Source: Macrosoma leucophasiata (Eukaryota; Arthropoda; Insecta; Lepidoptera; Hedylidae). Taken from it: a stretch of 64,000 nt of DNA. Shown in pieces: positions 54,301 through 62,850 of the stretch (position 1 is the stretch's first letter; each line of letters opens with the position of its first letter). The position numbers and the translations under genes were made by a program. The stretch covers positions 8,618,001 to 8,682,000 of the forward strand of contig JAWQUS010000030.1 in NCBI GenBank assembly GCA_036365455.1. The letters run 5' to 3'. Under the pieces are notes generated by a model. That model saw only the letters and a program-made list of their open reading frames with translations. It was not told the DNA's origin and searched no databases.

Positions 54301-57300
54301 ATGGCGTCCACGTCACAAATGAGCCCATTCCCGCGCTACCCACTGTCAACTACTCTACGTCAACGCAAGTACATTGCTCATCAAGATATATTGCACATCG
54401 AGCCTATGAAAGTAACAATCGGCTAGTTTCGACATCGTAGAGCGTTATCTCTACTGCACACTGCCTAGGCCTACGTTAGCACTATAATAATAATAATAAT
54501 AAGGGGACAGAGCAGCTTGTGGCGAGCTGTTGGTGAGTAGCGACACCACCCCCTACCATCATGTCGAGTTCCTCCGAGAGAACTGGGCTCCGCCTCGTTC
54601 GCCACACAGAGGTACGGCCGGACAGAGCATCAGGTCTCTCACCTCTGGCTTGCCTTCATTGGCCGGTCCGAGTGGGGCGCTAGAGGTATGGCATTTGCAG
54701 AAATTTAGATAATAGGCTGTTGTCTGCATTTCTGCAAGAGCCATACACTCGGGGGTGGAAGTGTCTAAAGGCATAATAGCGGGGAAGCCCGCTCCGAGCT
54801 CGAGATTACTCGCTCGTGATGGTGAAACCGGGGCCACACCTCTCGACACCCCCAGCCTCTCTCAACAGTGTTGCCTCCGTCGACCATCGGATTGGCTGTT
54901 TGGGGGGCCCACCAAGGAGAGGCGAGTCACCACCTGCCTAAAGTAGGATTCGATAATGTGAGATGTTGAATATAGGCAGGTGCCGGATCTCACTCCATAG
55001 GCCCAGCCAGCTAGTCCCTCCAGTTCACCCACATAGCCCAAAGTTTGGCAAGTAATTTTTCATTACAATTATATTTTGCGGGGTCTGTCTGTGTCTGTAT
55101 TAACTATTGATGCAGTCAGAGAGAGGTCCCGCCGAATATAACCCATTCTAAAGTAGATCAAAATTCTCGAAAGGGCCTCTACGTGTTGGACCCCCCATGT
55201 CCCCGCGCAAGCCTGACAAAGGTCCTGGGTTCAAATTGGACCCCGTGCTGACGAGAGACATAATAATAATAGAGGTTCCTGCCTCTGTGTCCCTAACCAC
55301 CGGCAGTTTGGACCCTGCTCCCGCTGCCGGCGGCACACTATTTATGATTTTTTTATATATATTTGTTGTTTTTTTATACATATATAAGTCTGTTTTACTA
55401 CATGAAAGAAATAAACCTTGTGTTGCTGTAAAGAAGATTTATTGTTAGTTTTTTTTATACAGAGACTATTTTATTTAGGTAATATAAAACAATATGAACT
55501 CAAACCTGTAAAGAAGAAACGACAATGAAAGTTTATTCTTTCACTTTTAAAACATAAAATAATATAATATTAAAATTTTCATTGATTATCCAATTGTCAA
55601 TCAACTCGTATTTAAATCTGTCATCTGACATTCTGAATTCGTTTCTTCTTTAAAATCAGACAATTAAAAAGTTAAAAACTATAACCAAACTTCATGGTAA
55701 GTAAACACACAGAGTGCGAAGAAAGAAATAGTATTTCTTTACACATATATATGTAAAAAAATAGTTAATAAGTCTCATGAATAAATAAGTGGAATAATAA
55801 TAATAAATTCTTTATTGTACACCAATTATTGAAACATGTTACATCAATAGAAGAATTAAAAATGCACAATTGGCGGTCTTATCGCTAACGCAATTTCTTA
55901 CAGACAACCAGGTGGAGGAAAAGAGTTGCTATGTAATACAAGACAGGGGTGTACGATATGAATAAATTAAATAAATTAAAACTTAATACTGGCAAATTAA
56001 TTAATAAATGGTAGGTATATAAATAAACAGATAGAAAACAAATAAATATAATATTATACAACTAAATAACTAAATACTATATAAATACATACATAACTAT
56101 ATAATAACGTACTTACAAGGATAGGCATGGGGAAGAAAAAAAATTGTCAATAGATAAATAAAAGCATACAATTTGAAGGGAAAGAAAGCAATGACTATTG
56201 ATTAAGGGAGAGATAATACTCGCTTAAATGTTTTTTAAAGGTCTCGAGGGTTTGCACTTGACGGACATCTAATGGTAAGGCATTCCACAGACGTACAGCT
56301 GTATTAGTAAAGGAATTTGACACGAGGACGAAGAATGGGAAGGAGTCATAAGTAGTAAATTATTGGCAAAGCGTAGAAAGAGGGAGTTGGAGAGGCTAAG
56401 GTAACGGAAACGTACTTTGAGGTATTGAGGATAGTGAGGATAGAAAATTAAACAATAAAGAAGAGATAGAATATGAGTATTCCTGCGAAGGCGGATTGGT
56501 CGCCACTTGAGTTGAACACGAAATTGGGAAATGTGGTCGTATTTTCGTAAACCAAATACGAACCTTATACAAAGGTTTTGCAAACGCTCAAGTTTATTTA
56601 GCTGCTCTTGGGTTAGATCGAGATAACATATGTCAGCATAATCTAAAATGGGGAACAGGATTGATCGAATAAGCGTTACCTTAGTGGCAAAAGGTAAGAA
56701 ATTACTTAACCTTCTTAGAGAACCTACAGCAGCAAACATCTTCCTACTCACCTCACTAATCTGAGGAACCCAAGTCAGAGAACTATCCATGATTACACCC
56801 AGGTTTTTCACGGTCATAGAATATTTTATTAAAGACCCATCTAATGATATAGCTGGTAATGTATCAAAGTCAATTTTTCGAATCAACCGAGAGCTACCTA
56901 TTATTATGGCTTGACTTTTTGCCGGATTAACCTGAAGACCATAAGCTTTACCCCAATCTGATATTTTCTTTAAATTATGTTCATATTATGTATGGCTTTA
57001 GGAAGATTTTCAAGACTAGATTGTAAGTAAAGTTGTAAATCATTTGCATATAAGTGGTAGAGAGAAATCAAATTGTTATTGATGGAATTAATGAAAATAG
57101 AGAAGAGGAAAGGAGACAACACGCCACCTTGTGGGACGCCAGCAGCGACATCACACCACGTGGAGAGCTCATCTTGCACACGGACACGCTGCCGACGTCT
57201 AAACAAGTAACTAGAAAACCAAACATTCACCATCGGAGATATGTTAAGAGAACGAAGTATTGCAAGCATGATATCAAAATCGACCGCATTAAATGCGTTA

Positions 57301-60300
57301 CTGAAGTCTAGGAGAGTTAAAATTGTTACCTGCCGATTCTCTATACCATCCCGAATGTCTTCAGTTATTTTGACTAGGACAGTCGACGTGCCATGGCCAG
57401 GTCGGAAACCGGATTGAAAAGAATTTAATAAGTTATGTTTGGTTAGAAAGATATTAAGTTGCTGATGGACAAGACGCTCGAGGACTGGGAGAACGGAAAT
57501 AGGACGATAATCATGAAAGGACTTGGGATTAAGTTTTTTAGGTATTGGAATGATTTGAGCATCTTTCCAGACTGCAGAAAAAACACTGTGATCTATCGAA
57601 CAGTTCAGAATTGATGCGATTACTGGCGTGACAATGTATATCACGGGAATAATCATTTTCCGACTGACCACATGTCATTACCCACGGCATCCGAATCAAT
57701 AGACAGGATAGTTCTCTTAACATCACGATCGAAAAATTGTTGGAAGGAAAACTGCGGATAGTCAGGAGCAGAGGTAATAGATAAAGAATGTAGAGTTATA
57801 ACAGGTGACGAAGAGAAATGCTGATTTAACAGATTAATATGATGACCACTAAAAATTGGATCGGAAGTATTACGCGATTTACCAACTCCAAGTGACTTAA
57901 GGAATTTCCAAACCTTTGCTGGATCTTCGTTTGACACGGATTTGTGAATATGGCGACGTTGTGCGTCCCTACACGCCTTATTGCAGCGATTTCTTAACAT
58001 TATGTACCTCTCTCGGTAAATATCACAAGGATTGTGTTTAAATCTACGTTTGGCGTTATTTATCTTGGTCATTAAAGCCTTTATCTCCTCAGTTAGCCAG
58101 GGAGACGTTTTACACGAACAGGGCGTAGGGGTGCATGTATGTCAAAGAGTTGGGGCAAAAGAGAATTAAATAATCGAACTTTCTCATTGACATCACGTGC
58201 ATCATCTATGATAGACCAATCAATTTTTGCTACATCTTCCAGTAACCGTTTATTATCTATGCCACCAAAGTTACGCTGCAAGAGAATTTTGGCTTTGACT
58301 TTGGGGGGACGGACTTTATAAGATACGAAGATAAGATCATGGTAGGAAAATGCCTCAGCAGAGCACTGACCATGTTTTGCTACATGATTGAGGGAAGATA
58401 TTAAAATTAAGTCTAGATATGATGGAACAGAATTTGGAAAAAAGTGGGTAGCAGAAAGTGGGAGTAGATGCAAATTAGTTGATTCAATGATTGCTTTCAA
58501 GAGATTTGAACGCGTGTCTTTTTTCAAAAGACATGTGTTGAAGTCACCCATGATTATAGAATGGTTGTAGAGAGGAGTAAGATGTTCAAGAAGATTTTCG
58601 GAGGATGAGAAATAGTTGACCGTGAGAGATGGGCTGTAATAGACACCAAGAAGAAGCTTTGTATTAGAAAAGAGGACTTCAATTAATAAATGCTCTGGAC
58701 CTTCACTTGATTGTGGAGACATGTGTACAATAGAAAACGGGATGTGCGATCGAAGATATATCGCAACTCCACCTCCTCCACGACCTACGCGGTCATTACG
58801 AATCAAGTGAAAGCCGGGAAGAGAGTAAGAGATAGACGGAAGGCAGGGCTTAAGCCACGATTCAGACACCAAAATGGCATGGATATTTTTATTGTCAAAG
58901 GAAGCTGACATATCAGGAAAATGAGCAGGAATAATCTGTGCGTTGATGTGAACAGCATTGAAGTTCTTCGGGGAATCAGAAAAATTAGAAACAAGAGTAT
59001 CGTGAAGAGATGGAAGACTTTCAAAGCTGTCACAGAGGGATTTCACTGATGAGGAAAGGAAAAAAAGTCATTATCACTACTATTTACATCCGACATAAAG
59101 TATTGAAGAAATAAATATATATAATATCTGTTTTATATTATTTCGCATTAACACATGCTTGTGAAATATATTTTATTTTTAAAGAAAAATGGAAAGAAAA
59201 ATTTGACTTCAGGCGAGACTCGAACTCGCGGCCTACTGGGAGTCTAGTCCAGCCGCTCTTCCAATTGAGCTACTGAAGTCCTGCCCGATTTGTAAAATCT
59301 TTCCTTCACATCTATTGCATTGCTTTTATGGTAGCAGCAGCGCCATCTATTACAAGTCTGCAGTAGACATCAATGGTAAGTAAATACTGCAGCCTATCAG
59401 TTCCCTAATATTCTGAGAGCCTGCGACGCCCAGACCTTCGTTATATTATAAAACCTGTAAATTCTTCTATATATGCCCCCTATACAGGTATAAGCAAAAC
59501 CAAAATATACAACCTGGGTCGCGGTGGCTTTGGCAGGTAACAGGTAGTAAGTGTGAGTAAAATTGTGTTTCAAATTTGTGATAGTATAAAACTTAGTTTT
59601 TATATATTTTAACTTACCATCATATTAGAAACCGCCTCGTCTATCGGCGGACACTTTGGACGGTGACAACCCCTTGCCAGACACCCTCACAGTCTAATTA
59701 TTTATAAATCTACTTTCGTCAAAGTATAAAATCAGACTTTTATATATGTTATTCAGAAAACTATACGAATAATGTTTCCACAATTCCCAGTCACTTTCGA
59801 TGGTTCCCCTATCTTCCCAGACACATTGAAGTCTACTCCAGGCGTACGCGCGATGAATATATATGTACGTTGGTGCGAGTCAAATAAAGCGATCTATACT
59901 CTAAATTTATCAAAAAAAAAAATTATGTAGATTTATAACCGATTCAAATAGTTAATTTAAAAAAAATAAATTAATGATATTTTTATACCAACAAAATATG
60001 AAATCTATACAAATAACATTTTTTACAATTTTTGTCTGTCTGTCTGTCTGTTTGGTGGGGCTAATCTTGGGAACGGCTGCACCGATTTTGACGGGACTTT
60101 TACTGGCAGATAGCTGATGTAATAAGAAGTAACTTAGGCTACTTTTATAACAGCTGCGCCCACGACTTCGTCCGGGTAGGTACTGAACAATCATAAATTC
60201 TCACGCGGGCGAAGTCGCGGGCAGAACTAGTCAACAATTGAATGCGATTCATTACGCTATTAACTTTTGCAAATTATCATTAAATTTTGCATTTAACTAA

Positions 60301-62289
60301 AATTTGAATTATTTCATGTGAATTTTATGGAATTAAGTTGTGATTTAAGAAAGTTGTAAAAAAATATCTATCAATTTTTTTAAAGTATTGTGCAGAAAAT
60401 AATAATAAAAATCGGCAGTCGATGATAAAATTCTAGAAGTTTAAGTTAAAGCATGTGTACGGGTAGATGGTAACATGTCACCCTGGTTTGATGTTTACAT
60501 CGGTGTCAGACAGGGTTGCGTGCTTTCGTCTAGGCTGTTTATGATATATCTGGACAAATGCCTCCAGAGGGTGAAGTAGATGGATGTGGAAGTTCGTATG
60601 GGTGACTTAGTGGTGAACTGTCTGCTTTACGCAGATGATGCGGTAATTGTTAGCTCTACACCATCTGGGCTACAAGCACTAGTCACAGACATGAAAGAGG
60701 ATTGTATGGAGAAAGGCTTACAATTGAATGTGGATAAAACTTAAGTATTAGTATTTGAAAGAGATGAACAGAGAACATATACAAGGGTAGTAGTAGATGA
60801 TGCAGTGTAAGAACAGGTGGATGAAATTGTATATCTTGGATGTGCTTTTAGCAAGGATGGTAGGTACACCACCGACATAGAAAGAAGAGTGCTTGCTGGG
60901 AATTGCGTGAATGGTGCGTTGGGTAAGCTGCTAGAATCTAAACATCTCAGCCAGCGGGCTCGACTAGCTGTACATAATGCTGTACTTACTCCAACGCATA
61001 TCTATCACTCACCGATCGCGTTCGTAATGAAGATGTAAGAAAGAGGCTTTGTGTGAATGATAGTATCGGTGTAAAAACGAAAAAGGCATGCTCCGATGGT
61101 TCGGGCATATACAAAGAATGTCGAATGAGCGAATGACTAAACAGATATACAATGCGAATGTGGATGGTTGCAGAGGCCCTGGAAGACCAAGACTGGCCTA
61201 CCATGACCAAATAGGTCGAGTTCTGTCTGATGGTGGGGTCAAAAGTCTTAGGTAGAAGTTCCGTATGTTTCCATAAAGGGGAACATCGGAGATAGTATAT
61301 AAATTTAGGGCCGAAAGAACAGTATCGAAACAGCGTATAAGCAGAATGAACATTAATTTCGGACAGTTTCTTTGAAATTTCTCAAAAAATTTGGATCTTT
61401 TCTTCTACGAAGGAAGGAAAAGAATCGTCAAAAATTGGGGAGCCCAGGAATTTATTGCCCCTAATATTAAAGTTATGGAAAAAAACTCCTTGAGCCCAGG
61501 AGGCGCAAGGAGTTTTTTTCCATAACTTTAATATTAGGGGCAATAAATACCGTATGCAGTTATTTAAGCTTTCACTTGTATGGGGTGCGGAATTGTTGTT
61601 GTAGTTTGAAGTGTTGTGTTCTCACCATAGAGCAACACCGGAGGGGAGTAGCCATATGCAGGCTTTCCCCTCTGTCAAAGTACAATCCCAAATGGCCCTA
61701 TACCTGTCGCCTAGATGTTTAAATGTGTGCGTGAAATTGTTTTTGTATTTTGTTAAAGTCAAGCTGTGAGTTTCGTAGTAATAGACGATTTTTGTATTGT
61801 GCGTGTGTGTCGCACGCATTTCCCCCCGCAAAAGACAGACTGTTTTGCATCGGTTATAAACGCTATGGCTACTCCCTTCCGCCGCGGCCGGTGGTCCGTG
61901 TTGCTCTATGGTTCTCACATTTAAGATATCATAAATGTTTTATATTCGCGGGAACCTACAATTAGCTCTCTGTTTACAAATTGATTTTATGCTATTATGA
62001 TTGTAAAAGCTGTCGGTTGTCCTTAATTAAATAGAGATTTTCTAGAAAAATAAATGTTCCGTCTTTTATAACCGGAGCGCGTGGTCCCCAGGTGATCGAG
62101 TACCGCGACGGGCGCGACCGCGTCGTGGAGGGGCTGCTGGCGGCGGGCGAGGCGTCGTGCGCGTCGGTGCACGGCGCCAACCGCCTCGGCGCCAACTCGC
62201 TGCTCGACATCGTGGTGTTCGGCCGCGCCTGCGCCATCACCGTCGCCGAGAACGCGCGCCCCGGGGACGCCCAGGCCCCCCTTAAGGAG
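45351..62289 (+). CDS. SdhA: succinate dehydrogenase flavoprotein subunit (SDHA), C-terminus outside window
   Basis: Exons 45351-45398, 45972-46233, 46331-46404, 46856-47031, 47391-47543, 50620-50777, 52095-52259, 53919-54118, 62092-62289: 1434 bases, 478 codons, all GT-AG and in phase. SDHA is the FAD-bearing subunit of respiratory complex II in the mitochondrial inner membrane and oxidises succinate to fumarate. Visible marks: a basic N-terminal leader ([12 protein letters not shown]), dinucleotide fold [14 protein letters not shown], covalent-FAD His (residue 91) in [10 protein letters not shown], and active-site residues His288 (QFHPTG), Arg332 (LASRDVVSR), His399 (PTVHYNMGG) and Arg443 ([10 protein letters not shown]). 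The family length is about 660 residues, so roughly 180 remain to the right of the window. Exons 6-9 are much richer in G/C at third positions than exons 1-5. Some normally constant spots differ ([18 protein letters not shown]), so it could be a divergent paralogue. Confidence 0.96.
45399..45971 (+). other. SDHA intron 1
   Basis: AT-rich; nothing recognised. Confidence 0.5.
45972..46233 (+). CDS. SdhA: SDHA exon 2 (FAD-binding fold)
   Basis: Acceptor TGTTACAG|GCTAC, donor TTTGG|GTGAGA. Contains [19 protein letters not shown] and the covalent-FAD histidine in [18 protein letters not shown]. Confidence 0.97.
46331..46404 (+). CDS. SdhA: SDHA exon 3
   Basis: Acceptor ATTTGCAG|GAAAT, donor GACCAG|GTAATC. 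Encodes [20 protein letters not shown]. Confidence 0.97.
46538..46600. repeat. 29-bp-arm hairpin in SDHA intron 3
   Basis: Arms 46538-46566 and 46572-46600 are inverted copies with one mismatch; loop ATAAA. Starts ACCCCATGTCATAAAATAAT. Confidence 0.9.
46856..47031 (+). CDS. SdhA: SDHA exon 4
   Basis: Acceptor ATTTTAG|GATGCC, donor GACAG|GTGAAT. Encodes [40 protein letters not shown] and AHRCCAVAD. Confidence 0.97.
47391..47543 (+). CDS. SdhA: SDHA exon 5
   Basis: Acceptor CTCATCAG|AACTGG, donor CACAG|GTAACT. Encodes [20 protein letters not shown] and [15 protein letters not shown]. Confidence 0.97.
47544..49004 (+). other. SDHA intron 5, left part
   Basis: Mostly unassigned AT-rich sequence. 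The one clear structure is the perfect hairpin at 48363-48421. Confidence 0.45.
48363..48421. repeat. perfect 27-bp-arm hairpin in SDHA intron 5
   Basis: Arms 48363-48389 and 48395-48421 are exact inverted copies with a GTTAA loop. The arm contains GAGCGATAGTGCGACAGAA. Likely a tiny MITE. Confidence 0.92.
49005..49080 (-). repeat. core-less, inverted copy of the tRNA-like unit
   Basis: Read on the - strand: CTGCTGCTACCATAAAGCAA, TGCAATAAATGTG joined directly to TCAAATTTTTCTTTCC and ATTTTTCTTTAAATAAAAT. In the intact units these leader and tail parts are separated by the ~100-bp tRNA-like core. Confidence 0.8.
49081..49266 (+). repeat. tRNA-like repeat unit, copy 1
   Basis: Core 49108-49182 folds as a tRNA: acceptor GCTTCAG/CTGAAGT (one G-T pair), T8, D arm GCTC/GAGC around AATTGGAA, and T arm GCGAG/CTCGC with loop TTCGAGT. 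The anticodon arm CTGG...CCAG has a 7-9 base loop with CTAGATT. Tail TCAAATTTTTCTTTCC...GCGAAATAATATAAAACAATTA is shared with the other copies. Flanking GGAAAGATTTG and CAAATTTTTCTTTCC are inverted. Confidence 0.75.
49349..49567 (+). repeat. tRNA-like repeat unit, copy 2
   Basis: Leader GATGGCGCTGCTGCTACCAT ... GCAATGCAATAAATGTGAAG, core 49413-49487 (ACTTCAG acceptor start, T arm intact, 3' acceptor changed to CTGCAGG), same tail as copy 1. It lies about 305 bp from copy 1 in direct orientation. Confidence 0.75.
50319..50480 (+). repeat. family R repeat, partial
   Basis: CACTGGTAGAAATTTAG, GCTCGCGGGCGTATG, CGCATCACCTAATC and GATGTTCCGGTCAGTCCGG match the 5' half of the family. It ends about 140 bp before SDHA exon 6. 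Confidence 0.6.
50620..50777 (+). CDS. SdhA: SDHA exon 6
   Basis: Acceptor GTGTTACAG|GTTCC, donor CCACTG|GTACGT. Encodes [39 protein letters not shown] and EFVQFHPTG (active-site His). Most third positions are G or C. Confidence 0.96.
50778..51690 (+). other. SDHA intron 6, left part
   Basis: AT-rich intron without recognised features. Confidence 0.45.
51700..51965 (+). repeat. SINE fragments (body and tRNA-like head)
   Basis: 51700-51880 has GTTTGGTAATGCGATGCCCG, CGCCACCTGTTACATCGGCC, GTGTTTGCATGTATGCTTAA and CTCTGCCTTCGAGGATTACA, matching the SINE body at 28910-29070. 51890-51965 has a second tRNA-like head (GGTAGTCTAGT ... GGGTTCGATTCCCGG). Confidence 0.7.
52095..52259 (+). CDS. SdhA: SDHA exon 7
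   Basis: Acceptor TTCACCAG|GTATTT, donor GGAAG|GTATGT. Encodes [40 protein letters not shown] and [10 protein letters not shown]; includes the active-site Arg. Confidence 0.97.
52300..52510 (+). repeat. SINE body fragment
   Basis: AGTTTGGTAACGTGCCCGGA, GTCACCTACATAGCACG and TACCTCTGATTATCCCTTTG follow the SINE body pattern at 28910-29070, more diverged. Confidence 0.6.
52511..53065 (+). other. SDHA intron 7, left part
   Basis: AT-rich; nothing recognised. Confidence 0.4.
53072..53220 (-). repeat. family R repeat, 3' half
   Basis: AAGGTGGCAAACAAGCATGC, GATGACTGCAGCCTATACAC and ACAAAGACCAGAGGTC match the family. Confidence 0.75.
53477..53612 (+). repeat. family R repeat, 3' half, inverted partner
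   Basis: TTAGGCCTCACGGC, ACCGCATCTGCATATAGACC, GCTGCAGTCACTTACCATCC and GTGCTTGTTTCCTACC in + orientation. It lies tail to tail with the copy at 53618-53880. Confidence 0.7.
53618..53880 (-). repeat. family R repeat next to SDHA exon 8
   Basis: Nearly full but diverged copy (GAAGTGGCAAACAAGCATAC ... ACTACCACCC). Its right end is about 40 bp before the SDHA exon 8 acceptor, so it covers the normal polypyrimidine/branch-point neighbourhood. Confidence 0.75.
53919..54118 (+). CDS. SdhA: SDHA exon 8
   Basis: Acceptor TGCACCAG|GTCGCG, donor GGCGAG|GTAAAT. Encodes [40 protein letters not shown] and [17 protein letters not shown] with the active-site His. Confidence 0.97.
54160..54245 (+). pseudogene. 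decayed partial duplicate of SDHA exon 8 (copy 1)
   Basis: ATGATATTCGCGGCGTCG then CCCACCGACCACTTAAACAT, GGCGGCACTCCCACCAACAA and CCGCAGCGAAGTAAATACAA match the end of exon 8 and its donor plus the first intron bases (GTAAATACAATTTCA). About 27 bases in the middle (ACGTCACTAAGG... region) are missing. Frame is not kept. Confidence 0.85.
54287..54362 (+). pseudogene. decayed partial duplicate of SDHA exon 8 (copy 2)
   Basis: GCCATGATCTTCGATGGCGT, CCACGTCACAAATGAGCCCA and TTCCCGCGCTACCCACTGTC correspond to the exon stretch encoding [20 protein letters not shown]. It includes the part lost in copy 1 but lacks the exon end and donor. Confidence 0.85.
54375..54480 (+). repeat. dispersed repeat family T (copy 2)
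   Basis: ATATTGCACATCGAGCCTAT, CAATCGGCTAGTTTCG and AGAGCGTTATCTCTACTGCA, as at 37290-37405. An (ATA)n microsatellite follows at about 54485-54502. Confidence 0.65.
54505..55355. repeat. GC-rich interspersed unit of unknown class
   Basis: CATTGGCCGGTCCGAGTGGG, GGCATTTGCAGAAATTTAGA and TGCATTTCTGCAAGAGCCAT form a distinctive block with an inner inverted pair (GCAGAAAT / ATTTCTGC), then GC-rich sequence through TCAAATTGGACCCCGTGCTG. A + strand peptide [20 protein letters not shown] follows. It looks like a mobile sequence rather than SDHA intron, but I cannot assign it. Confidence 0.4.
55356..55790. other. AT-rich intronic sequence
   Basis: Nothing recognised; lies between the GC-rich unit and the LINE tail. 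Confidence 0.4.
55792..59100 (-). mobile_element. nearly complete Jockey/CR1-superfamily LINE, inactive
   Basis: Read on the - strand. An ORF2-like start at 59096 ([14 protein letters not shown]) meets an early stop. Then the endonuclease (59046-58093): [37 protein letters not shown] and YLDLILISS. Linker 58072-57653. [37 protein letters not shown] (motif A), [15 protein letters not shown] (motif B) and [12 protein letters not shown] (motif C, YADD changed to YAND). The C-terminal part (56886-56269) has [20 protein letters not shown]. It ends with GTACAATAAAGAATTTATTA and an (AAT)n tail at about 55793-55806. At least four frame breaks. ORF1 is absent. Confidence 0.9.
59129..59345 (-). repeat. 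tRNA-like repeat unit, copy 3 (inverted)
   Basis: Same leader, core and tail as copies 1 and 2, on the - strand. Core 59205-59279 has perfect acceptor pairing (ACTTCAG/CTGAAGT), intact D and T arms, and loop CTAGACT. It lies at the 5' end of the LINE. Confidence 0.75.
59346..59995 (+). other. SDHA intron 8, unassigned
   Basis: A short family R-like piece (CATCAATGGTAAGTAAATACTGCAG, split by an old break) near 59370-59400; otherwise nothing recognised. Confidence 0.4.
60000..60232 (+). repeat. dispersed repeat family S (copy 3)
   Basis: CTGTCTGTCTGTCTGTTTGG, GCACCGATTTTGACGGGAC, GCGCCCACGACTTCGTCCGG and GCGAAGTCGCGGGCAG, ending ACTAGTC. Close relative of 37930-38226. Confidence 0.7.
60433..61255 (+). 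mobile_element. RTE LINE 3' fragment, relative of the TAF11-intron copy
   Basis: Matches 30733-31620 closely: ACATGTCACCCTGGTTTGAT, GGGTTGCGTGCTTTCGTCTA, the YADD-coding stretch ([13 protein letters not shown]) and CTTAGCAAGGATGGT-type wording. It has two in-frame stops and lacks about 95 bp around 61000 relative to the other copy ([10 protein letters not shown] region). Truncated at both ends. Confidence 0.9.
61451..61547. repeat. perfect 42-bp-arm hairpin
   Basis: Arms 61451-61492 and 61506-61547 are exact inverted copies; loop of 13 bases (AGCCCAGGAGGCG). Arm starts TTTATTGCCCCTAATATTAA. Confidence 0.93.
61624..61912. mobile_element. MITE-like element with ACCATAGAGCAACAC ends
   Basis: ACCATAGAGCAACAC at the left and GTGTTGCTCTATGGT at the right are exact inverted copies. 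GGGAGTAGCCATA is also inverted further in. TCTC flanks both sides. About 290 bp, no coding potential. Confidence 0.65.
62092..62289 (+). CDS. SdhA: SDHA exon 9
   Basis: Acceptor GTCCCCAG|GTGATC, donor AAGGAG|GTATGG. Encodes [40 protein letters not shown] and [18 protein letters not shown] with the active-site Arg. Extremely GC-rich, unlike exons 1-5. The next exon (expected to begin near the NAGEESV-type segment of the family) is not in the window. Confidence 0.95.
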
Positions 62290-62324
62290 GTATGGAAATA
62301 TATTTATTCGTACAGTTTCCAACG

Positions 62325-62545
62325 GGAAATATTGCACATCGACCTTAGGCTGGAGACTTCGGCTTATTTTGGATCTGTAGAGCGTTATCTCTTTCGCACC
62401 TTACGTTTGCGACGTTTGTCGACCATTTTGATCAAGTATTGACCAATACTGAACTATCGATGCTTAGGTAAGTAGTGTGCAGCGGCGGGAACGCCTCTAC
62501 GAAGTCGAAACTAGCCGATTGTCTCTTTCGTAGACTAGATGTGGA
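62325..62545. repeat. dispersed repeat family T (inverted pair)
   Basis: ATATTGCACATCGACC and GAGCGTTATCTCTTTCGCAC in + orientation, then CGAAACTAGCCGATTGTCTC and TTTCGTAGACTAGATGTG in - orientation. Confidence 0.6.
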
Positions 62546-62850
62546 ATATTTCTTGTGGGGTGCTGTACTGACAAACGCTACGGCACGTAATCTTAGGTGT
62601 TACAAATGTTACGATGCGAGCGTTCGGTGCAGTCAATACGCGGAAACGAAGTGCTCGACGATCGACGAGTGGCTCGTTGCTCGATCCGAGTGCTCCGCAC
62701 CGCTATCGGATTTTCCGCGAACCCTTTGCTTGTATAATATTATTGGAACAATAAGCTCCAAAAAATAACTATGGAGAGTTGAGAAAAAGCATACAAATCA
62801 AAGTTCAAATAGAACACAGCCAAATTTAATACTTAATATGGGAGGGTAAA
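62546..62850 (+). other. unassigned, with short Cys-rich frame
   Basis: An open frame gives RNLRCYKCYDASVRCSQY and CSTIDEWLVARSECSAP. The Cys pattern is only loosely like small secreted Ly6 domains, with no start or signal peptide of its own. Too short to call a gene. Confidence 0.3.
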
